Assembly: GCA_965242485.1 (NCBI GenBank)
Contig: CBDESM010000003.1
Location: 1 to 64,000, forward strand
Origin: CBDESM01 sp965242485
GTDB lineage: Bacteria; Chloroflexota; Dehalococcoidia; Bin125
Length of the DNA stretch: 64,000 bases
Direction: 5' to 3'
The notes under the pieces: model-generated
Told to the model about the DNA's origin: nothing
Seen by the model: the letters and a program-made list of their open reading frames with translations, nothing else
The model's database searches: none
In this document: in pieces, positions 10,252-18,973 of the stretch
Layout of the letters: every line of letters starts with the position of its first letter
Position numbering within the stretch: the stretch's first letter is position 1
Position numbers and translations under genes: made by a program

Positions 10252-11081
10252 TCCCCCGCCCGGCCCTGCCCGCCGCGATCGCCTCCGTCCCGACGCCGCC
10301 GCGCCCGTCCGCCGCCGGGCTGCTCCTCGCCGCGCCCCTCGCCGCCGTCCTCTTCCTCGCCGCCTTCGGCCCGCTCCTCTCCCCGCACGGCGCGACCGAC
10401 GTGATCGCGCTCCCCTACCAGCCCGACCCCGGGCCGTTCGGCACCGACCGGCTCGGCCGCGACGTGCTCTCGCGCATCCTCCACGGCGGGCGCGCGATCG
10501 TGCTGATCCCCCTGCTCGCGACCATCGCCGCCACCGCCATTGGCGCGCTGCTCGGCATCATCGCCGCCGCCCTCCCCCGCGACGACTTGATCATGCGCCT
10601 GCTCGACCTCTTCGCCGTCCTGCCCGCCCTGCTCGTCGCACTCGTCCTCTTCCACGCCTTCGGCGCACGGCCCTGGGTGCTCGCCCTCGCCGTGATCATC
10701 TCCAGCGTCCCCTTCACCGCCCGCTACGCCCGCGCCGCCGCGCATCCCGTCGTCAATGGCCCCTGGGTCGAGCAGGCCCGCGCCATCGGCGAACCGCCGC
10801 TCGCCATCCTCGTCCACGACGTCCTGCCCAACCTCGCCCGCCCGCTCTGCGCCGACGCCGGCCTGCGCTTCATCGGCGCCATCTACCTCGTCGCCGCGGC
10901 CGGCTTCCTCGGCTTCTCCCCGCCCCCGCCCGCCGTCGATTGGGGCTCGATGATCGCCGCCAACATCGACGGCGCGGCCCTCAACCCCTGGGCCGCCATC
11001 GCGCCCTCCCTCATGATCCTCCTGCTCACCGTGCCTGCCAACCTCCTCGCCGACCGCTTCGCCCGCCGGGTCTCCGCATGA
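10248..11081 (+). CDS. ABC transporter permease, DppC/OppC type
   Basis: A 277-residue partner permease. It shows the diagnostic DppC segment FGTDRLGRDVLSRILHGGR (about residues 64-82) after the first membrane helix, several further hydrophobic helices, and an EAA-like loop (VEQARAIGEPPLAILVHDVLPN, near residue 170). The loop is less canonical than in the partner permease. The start is a GTG overlapping the upstream stop, and its own stop overlaps the ATPase start in an ATGA junction. Heterodimerisation with the upstream permease is expected from the family. Confidence 0.92.
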   Translation: MIPRPALPAAIASVPTPPRPSAAGLLLAAPLAAVLFLAAFGPLLSPHGATDVIALPYQPDPGPFGTDRLGRDVLSRILHGGRAIVLIPLLATIAATAIGALLGIIAAALPRDDLIMRLLDLFAVLPALLVALVLFHAFGARPWVLALAVIISSVPFTARYARAAAHPVVNGPWVEQARAIGEPPLAILVHDVLPNLARPLCADAGLRFIGAIYLVAAAGFLGFSPPPPAVDWGSMIAANIDGAALNPWAAIAPSLMILLLTVPANLLADRFARRVSA

Positions 11082-12703
11082 CCGCCCTGATCTCCGTCCG
11101 CGCGCTCGGCGTCCGCTCCGACCGCGGCGGCGAGATTCTCCGCGACGCCTCGCTCGAACTCGAACCCGGGCGCGTGCTCGCGCTGGTCGGCGAATCCGGC
11201 GCCGGCAAAACCACGCTCGGCCTCGCCATGCTCGGCTTCCTCCGCCCCGGCATGCAGCGCGAAGCCGGCAGCGTCGAATTCCGCGGCCGATCCCTCTTCG
11301 AGCTGCCCGGCCGCGAGCTCCGCCGCCTCCGCCGCGCGGAAATCTCCTACCTGCCCCAGCACCCGGCCGCCGCGCTCACCCCCACGATGCGCGTCCGCGA
11401 TCTGATCGGCGAACGCCGTCTCGACGACTCCGACTCCGTCGAAGGCCTGCTCGAACTCGCCGGGCTGCCCGCCGATCCCGCCTTCCTCCGGCGCTTCCCC
11501 CACCAGCTCTCCGGCGGCCAGCAGCAGCGACTCGCCCTCGCGCGCGCCATCGCCAACCGGCCCGCACTGCTGATCCTCGACGAACCCTCCAGCTCGCTCG
11601 ACCCGCCCGCCCAGCTGCTGCTGCTCTCGCTCGTCGAGCGCCTCCGCGAAGAGCGCGGCCTCGCCGCCGTCATGATCTCCCACGACCTCCCCGCCGTCGC
11701 GGGCATCGCCGACGACCTGATCGTCCTCCGCAACGGCGGAACCGTCGAGCAGGGCGACGCGCTCCGAGTCCTCTCCGAACCCGCCGCGGCCTACTCCCGC
11801 ACCCTGATCGAAGCCGCGCCCGACCTCGACCGCGAACCCCCGCGCGCGCCGCTCGAACCGCGGGAAACCCGCCCCCTGCTCGAAGTCGAACGCCTCGACG
11901 CCGTCCACGCCTCCGGCCGCGGACGCGGGCGCCGCGTCGTCCATGCTGCCCGCGACGTCTCCTTCGCCCTCCAGCCCGGCGAAACGCTGGCCCTGATCGG
12001 GCCCTCCGGCTGCGGCAAATCCACCATCGCCCGCTCCATCGCCGGCCTCCACCGCCTCGCCGCCGGCCGCATCCTGCTCGACGGGCGCGAACTCTCCCCG
12101 GGCCTCTCCGGGCGCGGCCCCGCCGACCGCGCCGCGATCCAGCTGATCCCGCAGCATCCCGCCGCCGCCTTCAACCCGGCCCGCGGCATCGGCCACTCCA
12201 TCACCCGCGTCCTGCGCCGCATCCATTCCCTCTCCAGGCCGGCCACCGCCGAGCGCTTGGACGAGCTGCTGCGGCAGGTCCAGCTCGACCCGGCCTTCGC
12301 CCGCCGCCGTCCCGCCCAGCTCTCCGGCGGCGAAATCCAGCGCGCCGCCATCGCCCGCGGCCTCGCCGCGGGCCCGCGCGTGCTCATCTGCGACGAAATC
12401 ACCTCCGCCCTCGATCCTGTCGTCCAGCGCCGCATCGTCGAACTCCTGCGCGAACTCCAGCACTCCACCGGCATCGCCATCATCTTCATCAGCCACGACC
12501 TCCCCCTCGCCGGGCTGATCGCCCACCGCACCGCCGTCTTCGACCAGGGCCGCCTGATCGAACTCGCCGCCTCCGCGCGGCTCGCCGCGGATCCGCAAGA
12601 GCCTCGGACCCGCGCCCTGCTCGATGCCGCGCCCCCGCTCAGCCGCGTCCTCGCCCGCCGACGCGCCGCCGACCGCCGCGCGAGCCGCTCCCCGAAGCAC
12701 TAG
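11078..12703 (+). CDS. Fused two-domain ABC ATPase (DppD-DppF type)
   Basis: A 541-residue ATP-binding protein with two complete nucleotide-binding domains, equivalent to OppD plus OppF in one chain. Domain 1 has Walker A GESGAGKTT (about residue 41), signature LSGGQQQR, Walker B LLILDEPSSSLD and switch HD in ISHDL. Domain 2 has Walker A GPSGCGKST (about residue 311), signature LSGGEIQR, Walker B VLICDEITSALD and ISHDL. The start at 11078 is chosen because ATGA overlaps the upstream permease stop. An in-frame upstream ATG at 10940 would lie deep inside that permease gene. It powers the importer encoded from 5188 onward. Confidence 0.93.
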   Translation: MTALISVRALGVRSDRGGEILRDASLELEPGRVLALVGESGAGKTTLGLAMLGFLRPGMQREAGSVEFRGRSLFELPGRELRRLRRAEISYLPQHPAAALTPTMRVRDLIGERRLDDSDSVEGLLELAGLPADPAFLRRFPHQLSGGQQQRLALARAIANRPALLILDEPSSSLDPPAQLLLLSLVERLREERGLAAVMISHDLPAVAGIADDLIVLRNGGTVEQGDALRVLSEPAAAYSRTLIEAAPDLDREPPRAPLEPRETRPLLEVERLDAVHASGRGRGRRVVHAARDVSFALQPGETLALIGPSGCGKSTIARSIAGLHRLAAGRILLDGRELSPGLSGRGPADRAAIQLIPQHPAAAFNPARGIGHSITRVLRRIHSLSRPATAERLDELLRQVQLDPAFARRRPAQLSGGEIQRAAIARGLAAGPRVLICDEITSALDPVVQRRIVELLRELQHSTGIAIIFISHDLPLAGLIAHRTAVFDQGRLIELAASARLAADPQEPRTRALLDAAPPLSRVLARRRAADRRASRSPKH

Positions 12704-12767
12704 ACTGCCGCAAATTTCAGGCCGCCCGCCCCGGCGGCGCCTTCCGGCGGCCGGACGGAGGATTCCG

Positions 12768-13979
12768 ATGCCCGCACTCGACGGCATGCGGGTGCTGGAC
12801 ATGACGCAGTACGAGGCCGGCACCTCCTGCACGCAGGCGCTCGCCTGGCTCGGCGCCGACGTGGTCAAAGTGGAGCAGCCCGGCCGCGGCGACCCGGGTC
12901 GCGGCGTGCGCGGCACCGAGTTCGACTCGCCCTACTTCGTCGCTTGGAACTCCAACAAGCGCTCCGTCGCGCTCGACCTCCAAGCCGAGCGCGGGCGCGA
13001 ACTGCTGCTCGAAATGGCGCAGAACTACGATGTCTTCGTCGAAAACTACGGCCCCGGCGTGATGGAGCGGCTCGACCTGGACTACGACGCCTTCCGCGCC
13101 GCCAACCCTTCGATCATCTACGCCCGGATCAAGGGCTTCGGCCTCTCCGGCCCGTTCGCCGAGTACAAGTGCTTCGACCCGATCGCCCAGAACGCGGCGG
13201 GGGCGTTTTCGACCACCGGCGAAGCCGGCGGTCCGCCCACGATGCCCGGCGCGGCCGTCGGCGACTCCGGCACCGGCATGCAGCTCGCCTTCGCGATCAC
13301 CGCCGCCTACGTGCAGAAGCTGCGCACCGGCGAGGGCCAGGAAATCGAAATCTCGATGCAGGAGGCGATGACCTACTACATGCGCACCTACGTCGCCCAA
13401 ACCGACGACTGGGGCGAGACCGCCGTCCCCCGCAGCGGCAACAGCTTCGGCAGGGGGCCCACCAACCTCTACCCCTGCAAGCCCGTCGACGGCTCCGACG
13501 GCGCGAACGATTACGTCTACATCATCGTGATCACCTCGCGGATGTGGGACGTCATGTGCACGGCGATGGAACGGACCGACCTGCTGGTCGATCCCCGCTT
13601 CGCCGATGAAGCCGACCGCATCGAGCACGTCGCCGAACTGCAGGAGGAGATCCGCAGCTGGACGATGCAGCGCACCAAATGGGAAGCGATGGACATCCTC
13701 GGCAAGGCCGGCGTGCCCTGCTCGGCGACGCACGACACCCGCGACCTCTTCCACAACCCGCACTTCGAGGCGCGCGGCTTCATCGAACATCTCCAGCATC
13801 CGCAGTGGGGTTCGATCCGCCAGCTCGGCTGGGCCCCGCGGCTCTCGCGCTCGCAGGTGCCGATGCGGGCCGCCCCGCTGCTGGGCGCGCACACCGCCGA
13901 AGTCTTGGCCGACGACCTCGGCGTCCGCACCGAGGACCTGGCCGCGCTCGAACGCGAGGGCGTCGTCGGAACCCTATGA
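12768..13979 (+). CDS. CaiB/BaiF (class III) CoA-transferase, copy 1
   Basis: A 403-residue class III CoA-transferase, which moves CoA between carboxylic acids through a mixed anhydride on an Asp. Family features are the opening LDGMRVLDMTQYEAGTSCTQ, LAWLGADVVKVEQP, FVAWNSNKRSVALDL, VFVENYGPGVMERL and IIYARIKGFG. The segment GDSGTGM places an Asp at residue 166, close to the catalytic Asp169 of formyl-CoA transferase. The start follows a good ribosome-binding site (GGACGGAGG) and matches copy 2 exactly. It is followed 67 bp later by a close paralogue, which suggests a tandem duplication. The acid substrates cannot be inferred. Confidence 0.92.
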   Translation: MPALDGMRVLDMTQYEAGTSCTQALAWLGADVVKVEQPGRGDPGRGVRGTEFDSPYFVAWNSNKRSVALDLQAERGRELLLEMAQNYDVFVENYGPGVMERLDLDYDAFRAANPSIIYARIKGFGLSGPFAEYKCFDPIAQNAAGAFSTTGEAGGPPTMPGAAVGDSGTGMQLAFAITAAYVQKLRTGEGQEIEISMQEAMTYYMRTYVAQTDDWGETAVPRSGNSFGRGPTNLYPCKPVDGSDGANDYVYIIVITSRMWDVMCTAMERTDLLVDPRFADEADRIEHVAELQEEIRSWTMQRTKWEAMDILGKAGVPCSATHDTRDLFHNPHFEARGFIEHLQHPQWGSIRQLGWAPRLSRSQVPMRAAPLLGAHTAEVLADDLGVRTEDLAALEREGVVGTL

Positions 13980-14046
13980 TTGAGCCGGCGCCCGCGGCCT
14001 TCGGGAGGCGCTGATTGCGCGGCCCGCCGCGCGGAGAGGACCGATC

Positions 14047-15267
14047 ATGCCCGCTCTCGACGGCATGCGCATCTTGGACATGACCCAGTACGAGGCCGGC
14101 ACCTCCTGCACCCAAGCCCTCGCCTGGCTCGGCGCAGACGTCGTCAAAATCGAGCAGCCCGGCGTCGGCGACCCCGGCCGCGGCGTCCGCACCGGCACCC
14201 TCAACTCCCCCTACTTCATCAATTGGAACTCCAACAAGCGCTCCGTCACGCTCAACCTCCGCTCGCAAGAGGGCCGCGAACTGCTGCTCGAGATGCTGCC
14301 CAACTACGACGTCTTCGTCGAAAATTACGGCCCCGGCGTGATCGAGAAGCTCGACCTCGGCTACGACGTGATGAAGCAGGCCAACCCCTCGATCATCTAC
14401 GCCCGGCTCAAGGGCTTCGGCCTCTCCGGCCCCTGGCAGGACTACAAGTGCTACGACATGATCGCCCAGGCCGCGGCCGGCGCGTTCTCCACCACCGGCG
14501 AACCCGACGGCCCGCCGATGCTGCCCGCGCCGACCACCGGCGACTCCGGCACCGGCGTCCAGCTCGCGCTCGCGATCACCGCCGCCTACGTGCAGAAGCA
14601 GCGCACCGGCGAGGGCCAATTCATCGAGATCGCGATGCAGGAGGCGATGTCCTACTTCATGCGCACCCGCATCGCCTACTGCGACTGGGGCGAAGCCGTC
14701 GTCCCCCGCCGCGGCAATTCCGCCGGCGCGCCCACCGACATCTACCCCTGCCAGCCCGCCGACCCCGAGCGCGAGGGCAACGACTACGTCTACCTGATGG
14801 TCGTCACCTCCCGCATGTGGGACACCCTCTGCGCCGCCATCGACCGCCCCGACCTGCTCGTCGACGAGCGCTTCGAGGACATGTGGAAGCGCAACGAGAA
14901 CGGCCCCGCGCTGCACGCCGAGATCAGCAAGTGGACCAGCCAGCGCACCAAGTGGGAAGCGATGGAGTACCTCGGCGCGGCCGGCGTCCCGGCCAGCGCC
15001 GTGCTCGACACCTACGACCTCTTCCACAACCCGCACTTCGAGGAACGCGGCTTCGTCCACGACCTCGAACACCCCGAACACGGCGACATCCGCTTGCTCG
15101 GCTGGGCCCCGCGCATGAGCCGCAGCGACGTCCCGATCCAGCGCGCCCCCCTGCTCGGCGAGCACACCCGCGAGGTGCTGCTCGACGACCTCGGCTTGGA
15201 AGGCCCGAAGTACGCCGAGATGGAAACCGCCGGCATCCTCGGCGGCCCGGGCGTCCTCCAGAAGTAG
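14047..15267 (+). CDS. CaiB/BaiF (class III) CoA-transferase, copy 2
   Basis: A 406-residue paralogue of the preceding gene, colinear throughout. It opens with PALDGMRILDMTQYEAGTSC and keeps GADVVKIEQPG, NWNSNKRSVTLNL and GDSGTGV with Asp166 at the equivalent catalytic position. The pair differs most at residues 250-290 and at the C-terminus, where this copy ends in a longer GLEGPKYAEMETAGILGG tail. An AGAGGA ribosome-binding site precedes the ATG. The two may form a heteromeric enzyme or act on different acyl groups. Both lie just after a solute importer and could activate what it imports, but that link is only positional. Confidence 0.92.
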   Translation: MPALDGMRILDMTQYEAGTSCTQALAWLGADVVKIEQPGVGDPGRGVRTGTLNSPYFINWNSNKRSVTLNLRSQEGRELLLEMLPNYDVFVENYGPGVIEKLDLGYDVMKQANPSIIYARLKGFGLSGPWQDYKCYDMIAQAAAGAFSTTGEPDGPPMLPAPTTGDSGTGVQLALAITAAYVQKQRTGEGQFIEIAMQEAMSYFMRTRIAYCDWGEAVVPRRGNSAGAPTDIYPCQPADPEREGNDYVYLMVVTSRMWDTLCAAIDRPDLLVDERFEDMWKRNENGPALHAEISKWTSQRTKWEAMEYLGAAGVPASAVLDTYDLFHNPHFEERGFVHDLEHPEHGDIRLLGWAPRMSRSDVPIQRAPLLGEHTREVLLDDLGLEGPKYAEMETAGILGGPGVLQK

Positions 15268-15416
15268 CCGCGCCCCAAATAGCTACGCCCCTGCGCCGAG
15301 CCTGCGCGGATTCCGACTGGACGCTCCCGGACTGACGGCTGCTGCGCATCCGTATAGGCGGGCGCGAATATCCTCGCCGTACCCGCGAGCAGCGTTCCGC
15401 GGGGCGGAGCAACGCC

Positions 15417-16655
15417 ATGACCATTCGCAGATTCCTCTACGCCGCCGCCATCGTCGCGGCCTTCGCCGCCGGCCTCGCAATCGCGCAGTTCGCGTTCGAC
15501 GGCGCCGACGCCCAGCGCGAGTCCGAAGCCGAAGTCCGCGTCCAAGCCCGCGTGCTCGAAAACGGACGCTTCGAAGTCGCCGTCCAGCAGCGCGACGACG
15601 GCGGCGAATGGGGCGAGCGGCAGCTGCCCGATCTGCGCATCCTCGACCCGGCGGCCGCCCCCACCGGCCGCTGGTACAGCAGCTCCCCGCTTTCCGCAGT
15701 CTCCGACGGCGCGGCCCGGCCGCTCTTCTGCGTCATCGGCCACGGCCAACTCGACGACTACTTCTGGGGCGTCCTCCGCAGCTACTCCAACCGCGCCGCC
15801 CGCGACCTGAACGCCGACGTCCGCTTCTCCGCCCATCTCGACAGCGCCGGACACGTCGCCGCCATCCGCCAATGCAGCGCCGACGGCGCAGCCGTCATCG
15901 CCTCGTCCCTGGTCGACCCCGAGACGATGGTCCCCGCCCTGCAGGAAGCATCCGCCGCCGGCGCGCGCATCGTCACCTTCAACTCCGGCGCCGAGTTCGC
16001 CGACCAAGCCGGTTCCGAACTGCACATCGCCATGGACGACCGCGCCGCCGGCCGGATCGCAAGCGAGCAGTTCAACGCCGCCGAACTCTCCGGCACGATC
16101 GCCTGCCTCGTGCACGAGGCGGACAACACCGGCCTCGAAGACCGCTGCGCCGCCCTCGCCGAAACCTACGAAGGCGGCGACGTCGAGCGCGTCCAGCTGC
16201 CGGTCGAAGCCGACGCCGAGGGGATCGCGCGGCACATCGCCGACCTGCTCGCAGCCGACGACCCGCCCGCCGGCCTGCTCGCGCTCAATTCCGACACCGC
16301 GCTCGCCGCCCTCGAAGCGATCAGCCGCGCCCGCGACCAGCTCGACTACAAGCCGCAGCTCGGCTCCATCGGCGGCCACCCGCAGTTCAGCCGGCTCCCG
16401 CTCGACCTCCGCAACGACCACCTGCTCTTCGTCACCAACGACCTCGGCCCCGCGCAGGGCTACCTGATCACCGCCGCCCTCCGCATGGTCCACGAGTTCC
16501 ACCTCCCCGCCAGCTTCGTCGTCGGCGCATCCATCCTCAAAGCCGAACCCTTCATCTTCAACAGCCGCCTCCACCGCGCCGACCCCCAAGGCGAAGCCTC
16601 CCAAGGAGTCGTAGACGCCTCCGACGCCGTCCACCGCGGCGAAGACGAGGAGTAA
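15417..16655 (+). CDS. Periplasmic sugar-type binding protein with extra N-terminal domain
   Basis: A 412-residue exported protein with a hydrophobic N-terminal segment (about residues 5-24). A ~75-residue domain with a QQRDDGGEW motif (near 60) comes next, then a Peripla_BP_4/LacI-like ligand-binding fold. Strands and turns such as LFCVIGHGQ, DGAAVIASSLVDPETM, GARIVTFNSGAEFADQ and LHIAMDDRAAGRIASEQF are typical of that fold. Its closest relative in the window is the protein at 57959-59512, which shares the N-terminal domain and the FNSGA segment. No permease or ATPase lies beside it, so it could be an orphan binding protein or a sensor. A GGAG ribosome-binding site precedes the ATG. Confidence 0.75.
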   Translation: MTIRRFLYAAAIVAAFAAGLAIAQFAFDGADAQRESEAEVRVQARVLENGRFEVAVQQRDDGGEWGERQLPDLRILDPAAAPTGRWYSSSPLSAVSDGAARPLFCVIGHGQLDDYFWGVLRSYSNRAARDLNADVRFSAHLDSAGHVAAIRQCSADGAAVIASSLVDPETMVPALQEASAAGARIVTFNSGAEFADQAGSELHIAMDDRAAGRIASEQFNAAELSGTIACLVHEADNTGLEDRCAALAETYEGGDVERVQLPVEADAEGIARHIADLLAADDPPAGLLALNSDTALAALEAISRARDQLDYKPQLGSIGGHPQFSRLPLDLRNDHLLFVTNDLGPAQGYLITAALRMVHEFHLPASFVVGASILKAEPFIFNSRLHRADPQGEASQGVVDASDAVHRGEDEE

Positions 16656-16694
16656 GCCCGGCCATCCACAGCCGCCAAGCCAAGGAGCAGCGGC

Positions 16695-17210
16695 TTGCCC
16701 CCCAACCCCGACCCGCTGCTCCAAGGCCTCCCCCCAATCCTGCCCGACGGCAAGATCAAAGCCCTGATCCTGGGCAGCTTCCCCAGCGTAGCCAGCCTCA
16801 AGCACCAGCAGTACTACGCCCACCCCCAAAACCACTTCTGGCGCGTCCTGGAACACTGCGGAATAGTCGCGGATGCGACCGCCCCCTACGAAGAGCGCGT
16901 AGCACAAGTCCGCGCCGCCAACCTAGCCATCTGGGACCTCTACAAAGAAGTCACCCGCCCAGGCAGCAGCGACGACCAAATCCGCAACGAACTCCCCAAC
17001 GACATAGACACCCTATGGCAAACCAAAGGCCCCTTCCCCATCCTCCTAAACGGCCGAAGACAACGCGAATGGAACCGCCATTTCAAGCACCTAAAAGCAG
17101 AAACCATCCCTCTCCCCAGCACCAGCCCGAGGCCGCTTCATTGGAATACGGACGAGTCACGCATAGCCGCCTTTGCTGAATGGCGTTCTGCATTGAATCG
17201 CAAGTGCTGA
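16695..17210 (+). CDS. Uracil/hypoxanthine-DNA glycosylase, family 6-like
   Basis: A 171-residue protein of the uracil-DNA glycosylase superfamily, which excises deaminated bases in base-excision repair. It has the motif LILGSFPSVASLKHQQYYAH followed by PQNHFWRVL (about residues 26-53). This is the arrangement of the Mug/family-6 hypoxanthine-DNA glycosylases, in which the conserved Asn after the YYAHP region is the key residue. A second motif, ILLNGRRQREWNRHF (about residues 117-131), is also in the expected place. The TTG start is supported by AAGGAG eight bases upstream. It converges with the AbiJ-like gene, with only about 40 bp between the two stop codons. Confidence 0.83.
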   Translation: MPPNPDPLLQGLPPILPDGKIKALILGSFPSVASLKHQQYYAHPQNHFWRVLEHCGIVADATAPYEERVAQVRAANLAIWDLYKEVTRPGSSDDQIRNELPNDIDTLWQTKGPFPILLNGRRQREWNRHFKHLKAETIPLPSTSPRPLHWNTDESRIAAFAEWRSALNRKC

Positions 17211-17251
17211 CTCGGATGAATGTCAAGAAGCCAGCGACATCATTGGCATCC

Positions 17252-18076
17252 TCATTCGAATGGCAAGTCGTCAGCGTCCATCGTCGATTTAACAGTATCT
17301 ATCGGAGGATGCCTCTTCGCTATCAACGTCGCGAGCGCACATGCGACGGTCACCGTGAATTCGGCTTCATCTGCGTCAATGTGCCTCTCCTCACTCATAT
17401 GCCTAGCGGTGTTGGATGCAAAACCCCAAAGCTTGTGTGCGACTTTGTCAAGGGGTGCCTGAAGCGCAAGGAAGGGTATCAGCTGGCCCAGAGGATCCTT
17501 TTTCCCGGTATCTTTACGTGCCACAGCTTCCAATGCCCCGAGCGCGTGGGTCGCTGCTCCCGTGATATCTGGCTCTGGACGACGAGAGATATCTCGCATC
17601 GCTTCTCGAACCTCGTTGGCAGCACGATCGAATCCGCGACTCGCAAGGACCTTCTCAGCTGACTTTGTGACTATCGCAAACGGCTCGGCACCACGGTATT
17701 CAATGAGACCGTCGCGCATCTCCCAACCAAATCCTTCCCGCATAAAGAAACGGTTGAGAAGGTCCGTGTATTTCTTTTGCATATGATCATCAACGATCTT
17801 GTAAACCTCTTCAGCAATATCATATACATCCCACCAGTCGCACCCGTTTAGAGTATTCATCATTGATCGTCGCGCGAAATCAGGGGACCAATCGGAGGTA
17901 TCAACACTGGTGAAAAGTACTTGGACCATCGCTTTGCGCACAGAGAAGACATCAACGCCGGACTGCTCCGCGATCCAGATAATCGCCTCACGATGCTCAG
18001 TAGGAAAATCTTGGAGGATCCTGATTTCAGTCACATCCCCTCCAAAGCCGTGTCGGTCGGAAAAACGTTCAGACAT
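17252..18076 (-). CDS. AbiJ-like HEPN-domain abortive-infection protein
   Basis: A 274-residue protein. The N-terminus (SERFSDRHGFGG) resembles the AbiJ N-terminal domain 4. The C-terminus resembles the Abi/HEPN domain, with ALGALEAVARKDTGKKDPLG, LWGFASNTARH and an R-x6-H arrangement (R225 to H232) matching the HEPN RNase signature. Such proteins are thought to act as RNA-cleaving effectors in phage defence. The start is set at 18076 because an in-frame GGAG lies seven bases upstream of it; 18079 is also possible. The reading frame is open further upstream but would run through the neighbouring gene. The start overlaps the stop of the GIY-YIG gene, implying translational coupling. Base composition is clearly lower in G+C than in flanking genes, consistent with acquisition. 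Confidence 0.72.
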   Translation of the reverse strand: MSERFSDRHGFGGDVTEIRILQDFPTEHREAIIWIAEQSGVDVFSVRKAMVQVLFTSVDTSDWSPDFARRSMMNTLNGCDWWDVYDIAEEVYKIVDDHMQKKYTDLLNRFFMREGFGWEMRDGLIEYRGAEPFAIVTKSAEKVLASRGFDRAANEVREAMRDISRRPEPDITGAATHALGALEAVARKDTGKKDPLGQLIPFLALQAPLDKVAHKLWGFASNTARHMSEERHIDADEAEFTVTVACALATLIAKRHPPIDTVKSTMDADDLPFE

Positions 18077-18416
18077 CATGCATCTCCAATCTTGGCGAAT
18101 ACTGGTTGTAGACATCCAAGATTCCCCAGAGAGTGATAGCCCAATCACTTCTGAGCATCTTGAAAACGACAGCAACAGGAACGGAAAAAAATTCTCGTCG
18201 GGAGTTCGTGCGGACAGCAGACAACCATTCGTGAAGGAGTCGTTCGCAGGCTCGCGCATCTTCAACCCAAGCCCAGACTTCCACGGCGAAGGGGGACGGG
18301 ACGGATGTGTTCGACAGCTCGCGCACTCGCTCTCCAAGCTGATCTCTGCTGGTCATCCCGATCTTCACTAACCCCGGCATCGCCGGGTTTGAGAGCACGT
18401 AGACGATCCCCTGCAC
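18069..18416 (-). CDS. GIY-YIG (T5orf172-like) nuclease-family protein
   Basis: A 115-residue single-domain protein that opens with GIVYVLSNPAMPGLVKIGMTS, the GIY-YIG core in its YVL...VKIG form, as in T5orf172-type proteins. ERVRELSNTSVPSPF and the late motif RREFFSV, carrying the probable metal-binding Glu, follow. GIY-YIG domains cut DNA, though many T5orf172 members have unknown targets. The start is a GTG two bases after the pentapeptide stop codon, and the gene's TGA lies inside the start region of the AbiJ-like gene. It therefore sits tightly between the two and is probably co-expressed with them. Composition begins to fall in G+C here. Confidence 0.83.
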   Translation of the reverse strand: MQGIVYVLSNPAMPGLVKIGMTSRDQLGERVRELSNTSVPSPFAVEVWAWVEDARACERLLHEWLSAVRTNSRREFFSVPVAVVFKMLRSDWAITLWGILDVYNQYSPRLEMHDV

Positions 18417-18418
18417 GA

Positions 18419-18973
18419 CTACGCCCCGTTCCGTGCGGATGCGCTCTCCGCCAGCACTGGCGGCTCCTCCCAGCGCGCCCGCCCGACCTGCGCCTCCGTC
18501 AGCCCGACCGCGCAGCCATCCTCATCCCCGAACACCGCGCCGCTCACATCCGCGCCCTCCAGTACTGCGCCCGTCAGATCCGCCCCTTGAAGCTTCGCCT
18601 GAGCCAAATCCGCGCCCGTGAAATCCGCATCCCGCAAGTCAGCGCCGCGCAGATCCACTGCGGCCAGCACCGCATCCCGGAACTTCGCCCCGCGCAACTT
18701 CGATTTCCGCAAGCTCCCGCCCGCCAAATCCGCCCCCGTGAAGTCCGCCCCGTCCATCCGCCCGTGCGACAGGTCCGCCCTCCAGAGCCGTGCGCCGACG
18801 AAGTAGCCGCCCTTGGCCTCGATGCCGACGATGCGGCGACCCCGCCAATCCACGGGACGCCACCAGTCATATCTCGCCAGCTCAGGATCGGTGCGGAAGT
18901 CGACGATGGCCTGCTGGCCGCGCGTCAGCCAGCGCCGCGAAGTCAGATCTCGCACCCGCTCAGCCGTCGTCAT
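18419..18973 (-). CDS. Pentapeptide-repeat protein
   Basis: A 184-residue protein with an N-terminal basic segment (residues 1-50, including RDWW-like RYDWWRPVDWRG) and then a run of about seventeen A(D/N)LXX-type pentapeptides (about 58-150: RADLSHGRMDGADFTGADL and so on). Such runs fold as a right-handed quadrilateral beta-helix. The start at 18973 is chosen because its ATG overlaps the upstream membrane-protein stop by 14 bases. Longer in-frame starts would fall within that gene. Pentapeptide proteins have no common biochemical role; some mimic DNA and others are scaffolds. The gene is coupled to a small membrane protein upstream and to the GIY-YIG gene downstream. Confidence 0.88.
   Translation of the reverse strand: MTTAERVRDLTSRRWLTRGQQAIVDFRTDPELARYDWWRPVDWRGRRIVGIEAKGGYFVGARLWRADLSHGRMDGADFTGADLAGGSLRKSKLRGAKFRDAVLAAVDLRGADLRDADFTGADLAQAKLQGADLTGAVLEGADVSGAVFGDEDGCAVGLTEAQVGRARWEEPPVLAESASARNGA

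Noticed and set aside
10883..12916. 677-codon antisense open frame over the fused ATPase
   Set aside because: The plus strand has two complete Walker A/signature/Walker B sets; the antisense translation has no recognisable domain.
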